Of a stretch of 64,000 nt of DNA, positions 37,220 to 49,213 are shown one piece after another. Source of the stretch: Rosa chinensis (taxonomy: Eukaryota > Streptophyta > Magnoliopsida > Rosales > Rosaceae); the NCBI RefSeq assembly GCF_002994745.2, contig NC_037089.1, forward strand, positions 17,962,641 to 18,026,640. The letters are read 5' to 3'. Every line of letters begins with the position of its first letter. The stretch's first letter is position 1. The position numbers and the translations under genes were made by a program. The notes under the pieces were generated by a model that saw only the letters and a program-made list of their open reading frames with translations, made no database searches and was not told where the DNA came from.

Positions 37220-39402
37220 ACTTCCATGTATGTGCCCACAAAGACATAGACGTTCCCTAAATTGAAGAAGAAAATGTATTAATTTAGTCTGCTTTGCCTT
37301 TTTTTTTTTTTTTGTTGGTCTGTCTGCTTTGCCTAGCCCCCTATACTACTTTCTTTGATCATAGCAGATGAAAACAACGCTATTTTGAATTTTTGATAGC
37401 TAGATAATGGTTGCATCTACATCAAGTTTGATCAAACCATGTGATATGAGTTAGCATGTATATAAGGCCAAATAAAAATCTGAAATTAAAAACATGATAT
37501 TGATAAGAAATTGGAAATTGGGGAGACAGAATGTACTGGCTGGTTGATGGGAGATGATATAAGAGCAAATAATACATGTACATGTGAGAGAACAGAATTG
37601 AAATAGTTGTTGAGAACAGCTAGAAAGCTGTGTTTCTGGTATCTTTTAAGTAGAAATTGTCAAAGCTCAGAAGTCAATTACTCTGTTGTTTCTTCCTAGA
37701 TGCTGCACTTGAAAAGGGAAACCCTCAAAGTTAAACCAGTAGGGCAGTAGGAAAATTCATAGAGCCTTTTTTCTTCCTTGTTTTCTTTTGTTTCGATTTG
37801 CTTCTTGACTTTGATAGTTCAAACAACCTACTAATCTATTCTTTGCTATTTGGTGTGTTCATCAAGTAGTTTTAGCATACACGTGTTGATGTCGACCACT
37901 ATCAGGTGGGGAATCACTGGGAAAGAAAAATCATGCAACAAAAGTTATCTTTGTATTCGAAACCAGATTGGTTTGGAAACTTTAGCCTTCTAAGGAACAT
38001 ACTGAAATGAAAAATTGTATATAGAGAGAGAGAGAGAGAGAGCATCAATACATTACATTTATAAAATGAGCTATGTTACATGCTTTAGTATGATATTAAT
38101 ATCATGTAACATATAGCATCAATACATCACGTTTTTTAAATGTTATTTGCCTTGGAATAATGTTGAAAATAAATTCACAAGGTTTTGGCCAGATTTTGTG
38201 TCTCCTTTTACTTTCAGGATTTTTTTCGTCCATACACACCATATACTCATATTTCTCAACTCATCGACCCAAACTAACACCTACACCATTCTCTTAAAAA
38301 ACAAAAAAACAAAAAAGCCTACGACAGGAAAAATTGAATTGCAGGTATTATTTTTAAGAGAATCAATCGTACAAATAAGTGTAAAAATGAGTTAAGGCAT
38401 CAACAACTTACTGATTGGTATAAGACTTAACAAATGAAGAGAATTGATCCCTTATGTCTCCATCAAATTTGTGTTTTGTCTTTGAGGTAGTACATTGAAA
38501 TCTATAATCAATTTCTTATATCAAAACGGAACTTCTAGATTTCAAATTGGGGGTGTAGCTCAATTAGTAAAGCGCTTGGTATGCACGATTGTGGGTTTCA
38601 GTTGAAGCATGTCGTTGGCATGAGTTTATATGGTTTGGTGGTTTCTGAGAATCAAAACAATAAAGAGCATGTGTTTTGGCTCAACCTGGTCAATTAAGGA
38701 GATTAGTGAGGAGGATTGAGATCAGATCCTCTCTCTTAGCATCTTATGTACAATAAGAAATTGGTCGAAACAAAAACATTCGATTTTTTGTTGAACCATC
38801 AAAATAACTTAATGTTGGGTTGGGGGGTCTTGGGAATATTGTTCTAGATGGGAATATTGTTCTAGATGGAAAAATGATTATAACTCTCGGTTGCAAAAAA
38901 CTGTAAATACATAGGACACAGGTACCTAATTGTGCATGTTTCTGGTAGTGGAATTGACGTAAAGGCAGGGTTTATTCGTTCAGAGTGGATGGATCAATCT
39001 CTAGTTTTTCGTTTATATTTACTTGAGCAGCAGTGCTTGCCACACCAAGATTACAAATAAAGTTGTTGCATTTTAACATCTTAATTAGATGCTAGATATA
39101 AGTATCATACGTTTAGAAAGGGTTGCTTACTTGACAAAAAAAAAAAGGTTGCTAGCAGCAACATATGTGACAAATAACCCTTAAAGCAAGGCTTTCAGAC
39201 ACGTATCTATGCAACTAATTACATTGTACTGTTTATATTGTTAGATGACTAGAAAGAGATGATACAGACTGAAATATGAAAATTTTAGCTTAGTAGACTA
39301 GATATCAGGCCTGTATGATCATTTATGAAATTAATCCAGCAACTTGTAATCAACATTTGCTGAAATAGATAACAAACTCCGGCCTCAGAGGAGTTTAGCT
39401 TA
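37220..39402. other. Intergenic region without a supported protein gene
   Basis: AT-rich DNA containing an (AG)n run at 38024-38042 and the tRNA-like relic at 38549. The open frame at 38147-38395 has no recognisable domain. The last 100 bases or so are probably the 3' untranslated region of the ARF gene. Confidence 0.6.
38549..38608 (+). other. tRNA-Ala-like relic or tRNA-derived SINE head
   Basis: The first 29 bases (GGGGGTGTAGCTCAATTAGT, then AAAGCGCTT) strongly resemble the acceptor and D-arm of plant tRNA-Ala and contain a good RNA polymerase III box A. The anticodon stem does not pair, and the T-arm is reduced to GTGGGTTTCAGTTGAA, a weak box B. It therefore cannot be a functional tRNA. 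Either a tRNA pseudogene or the 5' head of a SINE fits. Confidence 0.55.
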
Positions 39403-40622
<1,220 letters not shown>

Positions 40623-40655
40623 TTTTTCAACTGCTTCAACCACAGACAATAGCAC

Positions 40656-41044
40656 AATATGAGAGACCAGAAAAATATGTAAACAAAACCATTACATATT
40701 GTTAAAGGAAGATTTGTAATACCAGGATAGAAAATCAGGCGAATCAATGAGATTAGGAAGTGATGTTTTCAAAGGTTGAGAAGCCTAAGGAAGAAAAAGA
40801 AATACATTGGCTTGCGTGATATAGCAAATGAAAATCTTAGACAGTGGCAGCAAAAGAGAATAAAGGAAAGAGAATTGGATTCTGATCATGAAGAATAAAG
40901 AACAATAGCTTTAGATTGGTTTTACTTTCGGTGGAATAGTGGTATAATGCATTCTCGTTTGATAGGAATTTTCATGCTACAGCTATGTTGGGATTGAGAT
41001 GGCATGGGAATAGCTATGATGGTCATTGTCATACGACTGATCAA
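40656..41044. other. Likely 5' leader and promoter of the ARF gene
   Basis: Upstream on the minus strand is a candidate leader donor at about 40723 (CCTG then GTATTAC), suggesting a leader intron as is common in plant ARF genes. Beyond it is AT-rich sequence with no other gene. Confidence 0.4.
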
Positions 41045-41090
41045 CCATCCTATTGAGATGGCAAGGTCCTCAGAAAATTAAGGTCCTTAA

Positions 41091-41309
41091 TGTTTAAGTA
41101 AAACCCTAGTTTGTGTTTGGCTCAAACTCTAGATTACTTGCTCTAGTGGTAATAGGGTTAAATTAGAAGGATTTAGATTCCTATTCAATGTACGATTACT
41201 TTCCTTGTATGATTGAGATTCTATGCATTGTAATCCTCTATATAAATAGGCCCCTATTATCAATGAGAACACACAGCAAATTCCTCTCAATTTTCGTTTC
41301 CCTAAAACA
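41091..41309 (+). repeat. 5' LTR of Copia copy 3
   Basis: TGTTTAAGTAAAACCC..CCCTAAAACA, 219 bp, with the promoter-like CTCTATATAAATAGG at about 41238-41252, the probable TATA box for the element's transcript. Confidence 0.93.
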
Positions 41310-42341
41310 CGTTATCAGCACGAAGCCCTAACCCTGAAACAAATAGCCAAGCCCTGATTCAAGAAGCTAAAAACCTTGAATCCGAATACAAAACCTTGAA
41401 GCCTTTTCTGCCTTCACCTCACACCTTGAAGAACTCGATCCCAGGAGTCCAGAACCGGCAGCCCCACCTCAAGAACCGGCCACCGGAAGCTCTATACAAC
41501 TAGCAGCAAATATTCCACCGGTTCACCATCTTCCGGACCTCCAATTTCCACCAAATTATGGTAGCAGAAGCCTCTCAAGCCAAAGATTCAGGAACCGGAA
41601 GAAAAAGTGAGAAAACTGACCTAAAAGTGCGTGAACCAGCCGACTACATCTCCTATAGAAAACCAACAGAAAAGAGAAGAAAAGAAAAGAAAATAAAAGA
41701 AAAGAAAAGAAAAAAGGAAAGGAAGCCCAAGAAGCAAAAGCCCAAGCCCATGGTAGAGGCCCACTGACGCAGGCCCACTGCCACGTCAGCATAGGGACCC
41801 ACTGTCACATCAGCACAGGGACCCATGCCACCCACTGCCACGTCAACAGGAGGACCCACTGCCACGTCAGCATCAGCGCCACGTCATCCCGCCTGTCAAC
41901 TCCCGGTCAACGATTTTCCGGCGACTTTTCCGGCGACATTTTCCGGTCAAATTTTCCAGCGCCCTATTTCGACGTATTTTTTACTAAACGTTCCCGTTTT
42001 TAGAGTTTTTAAATTCAATTTCTCTTCTTTTTCGGGGACTTGCAACCTCCCTTCTTCTACCCCCCTTTCTTCATTATAGGGGAGACCAAATTAAGCCGAA
42101 CTGTGGGGGTTCGTGCTCACTCCAAGCTTAGAGCTTGTTGAGATCTCCAAACTTAGAGTTTGTAGAGAATTTATGATCGACCGCTTACATCATTGTTTCG
42201 ATCTAATCCAATATCTCTTGGAAGCGACTACGCTCAGAAATTCCTAATTTCTTGGAAGCGATTACGCTCAGAAATTTCATATGTTTTCGTGGTAGCCTAT
42301 TTCGCTCCGAGACTAACCCTAATTTCTTGTTCTATTTCAGG
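41310..42341 (+). other. Leader of Copia copy 3
   Basis: Untranslated leader about 1.0 kb long. It contains an A/G-rich tract (41668-41730) and several copies of CCACTGCCACGTCA-like units between 41765 and 41885. It ends in TTCTATTTCAG directly before the gag ATG, which looks like a splice acceptor and is conserved in copy 1. No gene is called; the frames at 41556-41865 are shadows of low-complexity sequence. Confidence 0.6.
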
Positions 42342-43364
42342 ATGAGTAACCTGAACAAATTGGACTTTGCTCCATTGGGAACAACTGGCTCTGGATATCA
42401 CAGGTGGGTTCGTGATATCCGCCAGCATCTCAAGGCTGATGGAATCCTGGATATGATTCTCGAGCCTAGCCAGGACGTGATAACTGTTGAGCAAACTCAA
42501 GCTTTGGAAGCAAATAGAGTAGCCTTAGAGGCAAATAAGGCGAAAGCCATCATCCTAATGACTCGTCATATGGACGATTCGCTCTAGAACAATTGTATGA
42601 ATGAAGAAGACCCCAGAAGGCTGTGGGTCTCACTCGAAGAAAGATTTGGCAACGTCTGTGACTCCTTGCTTCCTGACCTAGAAGTGAGATGGCATAGCCT
42701 CCGCTTCTGTGATTTCAGGTCAGTTCTTGACTATAACTCGGAAGCACTTCGCATTAAATCCTTAATGGAATTTTGTGGTAAAGAGATCACAGATGCGATG
42801 TTGATTGAGAAGACTCTCTCTACCTTCCCCATCTCTGCATTGATGGTTGCTAAGAACTATCGATTCGATGTTAATCCAAGACGGATCACAAGGTTTCATG
42901 AGCTCATTGGAGCTATGAATGTCGCTGAAAAGCATGACAATATCCTTGTGAAGAACTATAATTCGAGATCCGTGGAAACAAAGCATATTCCGGAATCCAA
43001 TTATAGTCGCACCTCTAAAAGAGGGCACCAAGAGCGAAACCCTAATCTTAGGGATACTTCTGGACATTCTGGTCCATATAATCGCTCTACTTGGGAAGGT
43101 AACCGCCAAAATAGGCGAACACGGAACCGAAGAGATAAACGTGGAAAGAGAGAGGGAGGCAACGCCTCTGGCCATGTTGGTGGCGCCACCAACACTAAGA
43201 GCCATCTAAATGACGCTTTCAAAGCGCCTCAATCAATGGAGTTCGAGCAAAGAGATGTATGTTCTCGATGTGGAGTGTCTGATCATTGGGCACACATTTG
43301 TAGAGCTCGTGAAGAACTTGTCACCGCCTACAAAGTATATTGTGAAGCAAGAGAAGCTCACTAA
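42342..43364 (+). pseudogene. Copia copy 3 gag with one premature TAG
   Basis: The frame begins MSNLNKLDFAPLGTTGSGYH, the usual start of plant Copia gag, and runs 340 codons in one frame to 43364. Its only interruption is a TAG at 42585-42587. The retroviral-type zinc knuckle CSRCGVSDHWAHIC (C-x2-C-x4-H-x4-C) is intact near the C-terminal end. Basic Arg/Lys-rich stretches precede the knuckle. Gag forms the virus-like particle in this family. The reading frame is far better preserved than pol of the same element. Confidence 0.88.
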
Positions 43365-46300
43365 GTGGAACAAGAAGATCAAGAAGATGATCTAGAGTGA
43401 AGGGTTGAAGACTACAAATCTGGCTGGGATCAATAGATCGCCAATTCTGTTTAAGTCTTTATTTTTCCAAGAGATGTAATAGGCAATTGCCATATACTTT
43501 GTAGTAAATGCCAATGGTTTAGTCTTTCTTCAAAGTAGGCTCACCCAAAGTAAGTGCGATGTCTAGGAAGGTTCTGAGATTAGTGGTACTTAAGCGAGCC
43601 TTGCTCCACCGACATCTCTCTACTCACCTGGTCACATTTATTTTGGAATTACCGAAAGAAGTTAGACGACTACCATTGTTTTGCATTAGCTAGCATTTGG
43701 ATTAGATTCTCCTAATGGTTAAGAGACAATGATGTACTCTGTTGGCTTATGAATAAAATTTCGAGTTCTTTTCATTATAACTCAATTTTGATTCTGAGCA
43801 TATGACTTTATGACTACGATGGCTGGGCCATAAGTATTAATTCAAGGACATGGAATAGCCCAAGTTCCACTTGCCAAATGGCACCTTGATTACAGCTGTC
43901 ACAGAAACTCTCTACGCTCTTAGGGCAAATCGTACCCTATGAATAGCCAACAAATTCCCTGCGAAAATGCATGTAGAAAACGGAAATGAGTCCCTTTGCA
44001 ATACCTTTAATGATTGCGAACAAAGACGCATTTTAGAGAAGTTTATGTATCTCTCTTGTGGACTCTATGTCACTATTCAAGCTATTAATCCAATAAAGTT
44101 ATGAGAGAAGATCTCTTGGATTTAGACACATATTGGCTTTGTCACGACAGGATAGATCATCCTAGTCATGATATGATGATCCGTCTACCAAAGACTTCAC
44201 ATAGACATCCTTTCTCTCGAGCGAAATGAAGCATGAATCAAAAGTTGATTCCTGGACTAAGTGTGACCGACGCTGCTGCCTAGGGCACTGCCTCCGTCCA
44301 CCACCAGCCTAGGGCTGGCGCAGTCCCTATCCATGACACCATGGATAGCGTCCATCATTGTGATGGCGCCCTAGGTGATTCTGCAATCACCAACTTGCTT
44401 CGAATAGCGTTTAAGACACTCAGGCCTAACCAAATTCTCATTGGTTGCTTCTAAAGCCTCTCGCTCGTTTTACAAATCTCGTTCCTTAGGGAAATTAGGT
44501 CTGAGACCGTCCTATGCAAAGGATATGACAATACTCATTATGTTCTTACATAGAATCCATGGGGATTCTGTGGATTGATTCAACAAACTTGCGGACGCTT
44601 AAATATTTCATGATGTTGGTTGACACGCAAACACACCAGTCACGTGTTGTGCCATTGTCCACCTATAAATGCTGCTTATGCTACACTCCTAGCACATATC
44701 ATATGACAACGGGCTCACTCCCAGATCATCCTATTCAGTCAATTGGATTTGACTATGCTAGAGAGTTTACATCGAAAGACTTTCGATGGATATTGCAATG
44801 GGACTGATGTTGGACATCACATTCCCATGTACACCCAAATGGTCTTGCGGAAACTACTACGATGGTAGTTCGGACATTGGGAATGCGCAACAATCTCCTT
44901 TTATCCGCTTGGGGTGATGCAATATCGCATGCAGCTATGCTACTTCGTTTACGACCCACCGCCACTCAATATACCTCTGCGTTACAGCTAGTGACTGGGT
45001 ATAGGTATCGTACTTACTCATATTTGAGTGAGCCATTTATGTGCCCATTGCGCCGCCACAACGCTCTATGATGGGTCCTTACAGACGAATGGGCAACTAG
45101 GTTGGATTTGAGACTCCAACAATCGTCCGCCACTTAATGCCCTTGCAAGGCGATCTCATTACCGCTAGCTTTGCGGGTTGTCACTTTGATGAGACAGTCT
45201 TCCCATCGTTAGGGGGAGATAAGAACACATATGTTCAGCAGGAACGACAGGAATTGTCATGGCCTCTCCCCACTATGTCTCATCTCGATCCTTGTTAAAG
45301 TGACGAGATCACACAAATATGCTGCAAACAAGCCTGCAAGGAAGGACGTCCCTACTAGAGGACGTAGCGCCACCCTACACGGAAGTAGGCATGGCGCCAA
45401 CGCCAAAAAGAGTGGCACTCTGGCGTTATAGGCCATGGCCCCAGCTAGGATGCATGGGAGGCCCGTGGATTCGAATGATACATTGGCACAAACCAATCCT
45501 TGAATCATTGACACTCAAAATCGGTCTCATGAGAATCTTCCAGGTTATGGTTATCGTTAGGGGACGCCTCAACGTCAAAACCTATTCCTGAGAATATAGA
45601 GCTCTATGAAAATTACACTAGTGTACATGAGACGTGGGATAGAAACTCCATCATAATTGATGATGTAGTCACGCACTTCGTTGCACGTGAGTTTGTTGAG
45701 TCCGATGATATCGAACCACACTCCGTTGATGAATGAATGCCAACGTAGACAGATTTGGCCTAAATGGAAAGATGTGATCCAGGTTAAGATGGATTCTCTA
45801 ACGAAGAGGAAGGTTTTCGAGCTAGAGATGCCAACACCTCCTAACATAAAACCTGTTGACTAATGGGTCTTCGTTAGAAAGCGTAGTGGGAAAAAGAGAT
45901 GGTAATCTCGCCTTATGGCGCAAGGCTTCTCATAAAACGCCCTGAAATCGACTACGATGAGACAGATTATCTCGTATTGGATGTCATTGCACTCCACTAC
46001 CCTATCAGTTTGGTAGTTTCCGAATAACTGAACATGCAGCTTACAAATGTGGTCACTACATATCTCTATAGAGATCTAGATACGGAATATACATGAAGGT
46101 TAATGGTGAACTTCATTTACCCAAGTCAAGTGGCTCTAGACCATGGAGCGCATTTACAAAGAGGTTGAAACGCTCGCTAAAATGACTACTTGATTAGGAG
46201 GAGATATGCCCACGCGTTTCCATAACAAGTTTCGGATTCCATCACGGTTCATGTTTGATATGATCTTCATTAGAAGCCCTTAAAGAGTTAAGGGAAACTA

Positions 46301-47240
46301 CTGAACACTTGAAATCCGAGTTTGAGATGAAGGATTTTGGGAGAACACGATTATGTCTCGGTTTGGAACTTGAGCATCGTGTTGATAGATGCTTAGGCAT
46401 TTGACAAGGTCAAACCTTCAAGCACCCCCTTGATCGTTCGTAGTCTTGATCCTGAAAAGGATCCTCTTCATTCGAAGGATGATAATGAAGATGCGTTAGA
46501 CGCAGGAGTGCCCTACTTGAGTACAATAAGCGCATTATTGTACTTAGCTAAATGCACAAGACCGGATATCTCGTTTACAATGAACTTGTTAGCTAGATAT
46601 AGCTCTGCACCAATGCGACACCATTGGATTGGTGTAAAAGATATCTTTCGATACTTGAGATGTATGATTGATTTGGGCTTATTCTATCCCTACAAAGAGA
46701 TAGTGGATTCGGACCCATCACACACCAGGAACGCCGCCAACGCTGGCTTGCGTTCCCTATCCCCATCCCAAAACGATATAAGTGTTTTGGAAGGTTTTGC
46801 TGATGCTGGGTACCTTTCTAACCCACACAAAGGTCGCTCCCAAACTGATTAAGTGTTCACCATGGGAAAATACCATGATATCTTGGAGGTCTACAGAACA
46901 GACCGTCGCTATATCTTCGAACCATGCAGAGATTATTGCTCTTCACGAAGTGGTTCGTGAATGTTTATGGATTGGATCCATAATCACGCATGTTTGAACA
47001 ATTGTGGTTTGAAGTCTACCACAAGATGAGCCTACGAGCATTTAGGATAATGCTGTTCGTTTTGAACAAATGAAGCTAGGCTACATCAAAAGCGACAACA
47101 CTAAGCATAATCAGCAACAACAGACTCTCCTCAAGATCAAAGTGAATTAGGTTCAATCTGAGGAAAATATGGCAGAATTGTTTACTAAGTCATTGCCCAA
47201 ATCCACGTTCGAGAACCATGTGGCAAGAATTGGCTTGCGG
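43365..47240 (+). pseudogene. Copia copy 3 pol, multiply frameshifted
   Basis: Domain traces appear in Copia order. An integrase zinc-binding-like stretch (HDRIDHPSHDMM) lies near 44140-44180 and integrase core pieces at 44559-45071. The linker is at 45231-45600, early RT at 45681-46350 and late RT at 46430-46852 (VPYLSTISALLYLAKCTRPD, VKDIFRYLRCMIDLGLFY). RNase H is at 46782-47200 (SWRSTEQTVAISSNHAEIIA). A clear protease DSG box and the RT YVDD box are not found. No long intact frame remains. Confidence 0.88.
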
Positions 47241-47453
47241 AAATTATCTGAACTCCCATTATCGTAGTCATCAGGGGGAGACGCAGACATTAGGGGGAGA
47301 TGTCTACATGTTCACCTCGAAACGTGAAGGGTGTGTTGTGCTCTTTTTCCCCTTCGACCGAGGTTATTTTTGTCCCACTGGGTTTTTGTTACTCGGCAAG
47401 ATTTTTAACGAGGCAACGAGAGAAGCACCGCGTTTGGGCAACACAAGGGGGAG

Positions 47454-47672
47454 TGTTCAAGTAAAACCCTAGTTTGTGTTTGACCCAAACTCTAGGTTAC
47501 TTGCTCTAGTGGTAATAGGGTTAAATTAGAAGGATTTAGATTCCTATTCAATGTACGATTACTTTCCTTGTATGATTGAGATTCTATGCATTGTAATCCT
47601 CTATATAAAGAGGCCTCTATTATCAATGAGAACACACAGCAAATTCCTCTCAATTCTCGTTTCCCTAAAACA
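47454..47672 (+). repeat. 3' LTR of Copia copy 3
   Basis: TGTTCAAGTAAAACCC..CCCTAAAACA, 219 bp, preceded by the polypurine tract and followed by the target duplication CTTAA at 47673-47677. Confidence 0.94.
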
Positions 47673-48136
47673 CTTAATATATTTTCTTTTTAAATTTATA
47701 CACTGAAACTATAGTACTTCTAGTTTGTGTAGAATTGAACACTATGAGCCTATGACAATATTTGACCATCCTTGAGATGGCAAGGTCCTCAGAAAATTTA
47801 GGTCGTTAATTTGCTTTTATACGCTGAAACTATAGTACTGCTAATTTGTGTAGAATTGAATACTATGACAATATTTTGTCATTCGATCAGAGGATGAGTA
47901 TCTAAAAACCTTATGCATAACCTAGCTAGTGTATCAAAACTTCATTAACATTCCAACCCAAATCAAAACGGTCATTCAAAATACCAAATTGCCTTGCAAC
48001 TCAAAGCACCAAAAATGTGAATTTCTTCTACATGAACTAGCACGAGAAAGTCTTGATTCACATCACTAATGGGATTTGAATCTATTAATCAAACAACTCT
48101 ACTAATTGGATTTGAATCTATTAACCAAACAACTAC

Positions 48137-48844
48137 CTAAGTAGTTTGCACCAAGCCTTTCTCCTTCAAGTAATCCACAAAATCGTCGACAAGACAGGGC
48201 CAAGCTCTTTCTTCATCAAAATTCGACAGTGATGGATCCACATTCCTTACAAAATCCAATAGTTGATTCCATGTGTCCTTAGGTATTGCCAGCTTGTGCC
48301 TCTCCTCCAAGAATTCACACCATTGATCAACATAGGGCCACTTCGGAGTCATTTCGGCAAACAGCAATTGCCACATACCAATTGCAGTATCCAGCTGCAA
48401 GGACTTCTGCCCCTTTTCCTTTGCCCAGTCAAAAGTAAAATTATACACCTCCTTAAACTTGTCCTTATCCTTCAGCTCAGATCTCATAGACGGTAGCGCG
48501 CTTCGGAACTTCTCAATGGAATCAATCTTTAGGGCTTTTAGTCCATTGAAGAACTCTTGCTTTGAAAACTCGCACATGGTGGCTGCCTTCATGTGCCATG
48601 ACATAACCAACATGACAATGTCTTGGGGATCCACATCGAGATCAGTGCAGAGGCGACTCATACCCTCAGCCATGATCATCTCTTCATGTGGATCCTTATA
48701 TCTTCGGTATAGTTCCTCAACAGGTGTCTGTTTAGGTGGGTATTGCAAGTTTCTAGGGTTAGGGTGTGATGGTAACTGGGCACTATATTCCTTAGTCGCT
48801 GGCTGGACATTCCATTGGCACTTCTTCTGACTCAACTTCGGCAT
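48137..48844 (-). CDS. DCN1-like protein (cullin neddylation cofactor), intronless
   Basis: DCN1-like proteins bind cullins and the NEDD8 E2 enzyme and promote cullin neddylation, which activates cullin-RING ubiquitin ligases. The 235-residue frame has the cullin-binding (PONY) domain from about residue 40 to 230. Visible blocks are AEGMSRLCTDLDVDPQDIVM, FNGLKALKIDSIEKFRSALP, YNFTFDWAKEKGQKSLQLDT and the C-terminal NFDEERAWPCLVDDFVDYL, where the conserved AWP and acidic patch residues sit. There is no UBA domain, as in the DCNL4/5 type. The whole domain is one exon although family members in plants are normally split by several introns, so a retrocopy is likely. The frame is intact. It lies head-to-head with the ATG5 gene and has a TATA-like element at 48945-48957. 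No poly(A) tract was found beyond the stop. Confidence 0.9.
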   Translation of the reverse strand: MPKLSQKKCQWNVQPATKEYSAQLPSHPNPRNLQYPPKQTPVEELYRRYKDPHEEMIMAEGMSRLCTDLDVDPQDIVMLVMSWHMKAATMCEFSKQEFFNGLKALKIDSIEKFRSALPSMRSELKDKDKFKEVYNFTFDWAKEKGQKSLQLDTAIGMWQLLFAEMTPKWPYVDQWCEFLEERHKLAIPKDTWNQLLDFVRNVDPSLSNFDEERAWPCLVDDFVDYLKEKGLVQTT

Positions 48845-48944
48845 CGTTTGACGTATGATGAAACCCTAAATTTCTTTCTTGAGTTTCTTCTGGTTCGGGA
48901 TCGCACACACTAGTCCGGGGCTAGCCAAAGCCTTCAGAACCATG

Positions 48945-48957
48945 CCTATTTATAGGG
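48945..48957 (-). promoter_or_regulatory. TATA-like element upstream of the DCN1-like gene
   Basis: Minus-strand CCCTATAAATAGG about 100 bp before the start codon, a good match to the plant TATA consensus, with an AAACCCTA telo-box-like motif overlapping on its upstream side. Confidence 0.55.
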
Positions 48958-49086
48958 TTTAAAAAGCTCTAATCTCCAATTACGAATAGAAGTGCTCTCT
49001 AAGTTTTAATAGGATAGGTATTACTTCTCGGAATAACAATTTAACAATCCGTGATCAACTAGGATACAGTTCCAAGAGCCACACCG

Positions 49087-49096
49087 CTATTTATAG
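49087..49096 (+). promoter_or_regulatory. TATA-like element upstream of ATG5
   Basis: CTATTTATAG, about 120 bp before the preferred ATG5 start codon. The motif is self-complementary. A poly(A) run follows directly (about 49106-49124). Confidence 0.4.
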
Positions 49097-49213
49097 CATA
49101 AATGTAAAAAAAAAAAAAAAAAATACATTGAAACAACTTCTTTCAACAAACTCTCATTGGCAAAAGTGTTGCATAAGAAATTATTAATCAGTGTTTCGAC
49201 TCAAGGGAAAAGA

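Larger units (their letters stand above)
41091..47672 (+). mobile_element. Ty1/Copia LTR retrotransposon copy 3, structurally complete but coding-defective
   Basis: Two 219 bp LTRs (41091-41309 and 47454-47672), each TGTT..AACA, differ at only about seven sites. A perfect 5 bp duplication CTTAA flanks the element (41086-41090 and 47673-47677). The sequence after the 5' LTR is CGTTATCAGCACGAAGCCC (primer-binding position), and before the 3' LTR is the polypurine tract ACAAGGGGGAG. Gag is nearly intact; pol is broken by many stops and frameshifts. It is related to copies 1 and 2. Clean termini with dead pol suggest it moved using proteins supplied by another element. Confidence 0.95.
41045..47885 (+). 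repeat. Host tandem duplication (about 120 bp units) split by a Copia insertion
   Basis: Unit 1 is 41045-41090 joined to 47678-47765; unit 2 is 47766-47885. Both read CCATCC..GAGATGGCAAGGTCCTCAG, then CTGAAACTATAGTACT and TTTGTGTAGAATTGAA. The Copia element at 41091-47672 sits inside unit 1, so the duplication is older than the insertion. Confidence 0.82.

Noticed and set aside
40623..40655. Upstream in-frame ATG as the ARF start
   Set aside because: It would remove the Gly2 myristoylation site and exceed the canonical 181 residues.
49106..49124. Poly(A) run as the tail of the DCN1-like retrocopy
   Set aside because: The DCN1-like gene is on the minus strand, so its tail would appear as poly(T) below 48137. 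The run is on the promoter side.
49157..49213. Upstream in-frame ATG as the ATG5 start
   Set aside because: The extra 19 residues do not resemble the family N-terminus, while the start at 49214 gives the expected spacing to the GAIPLQIHL block.
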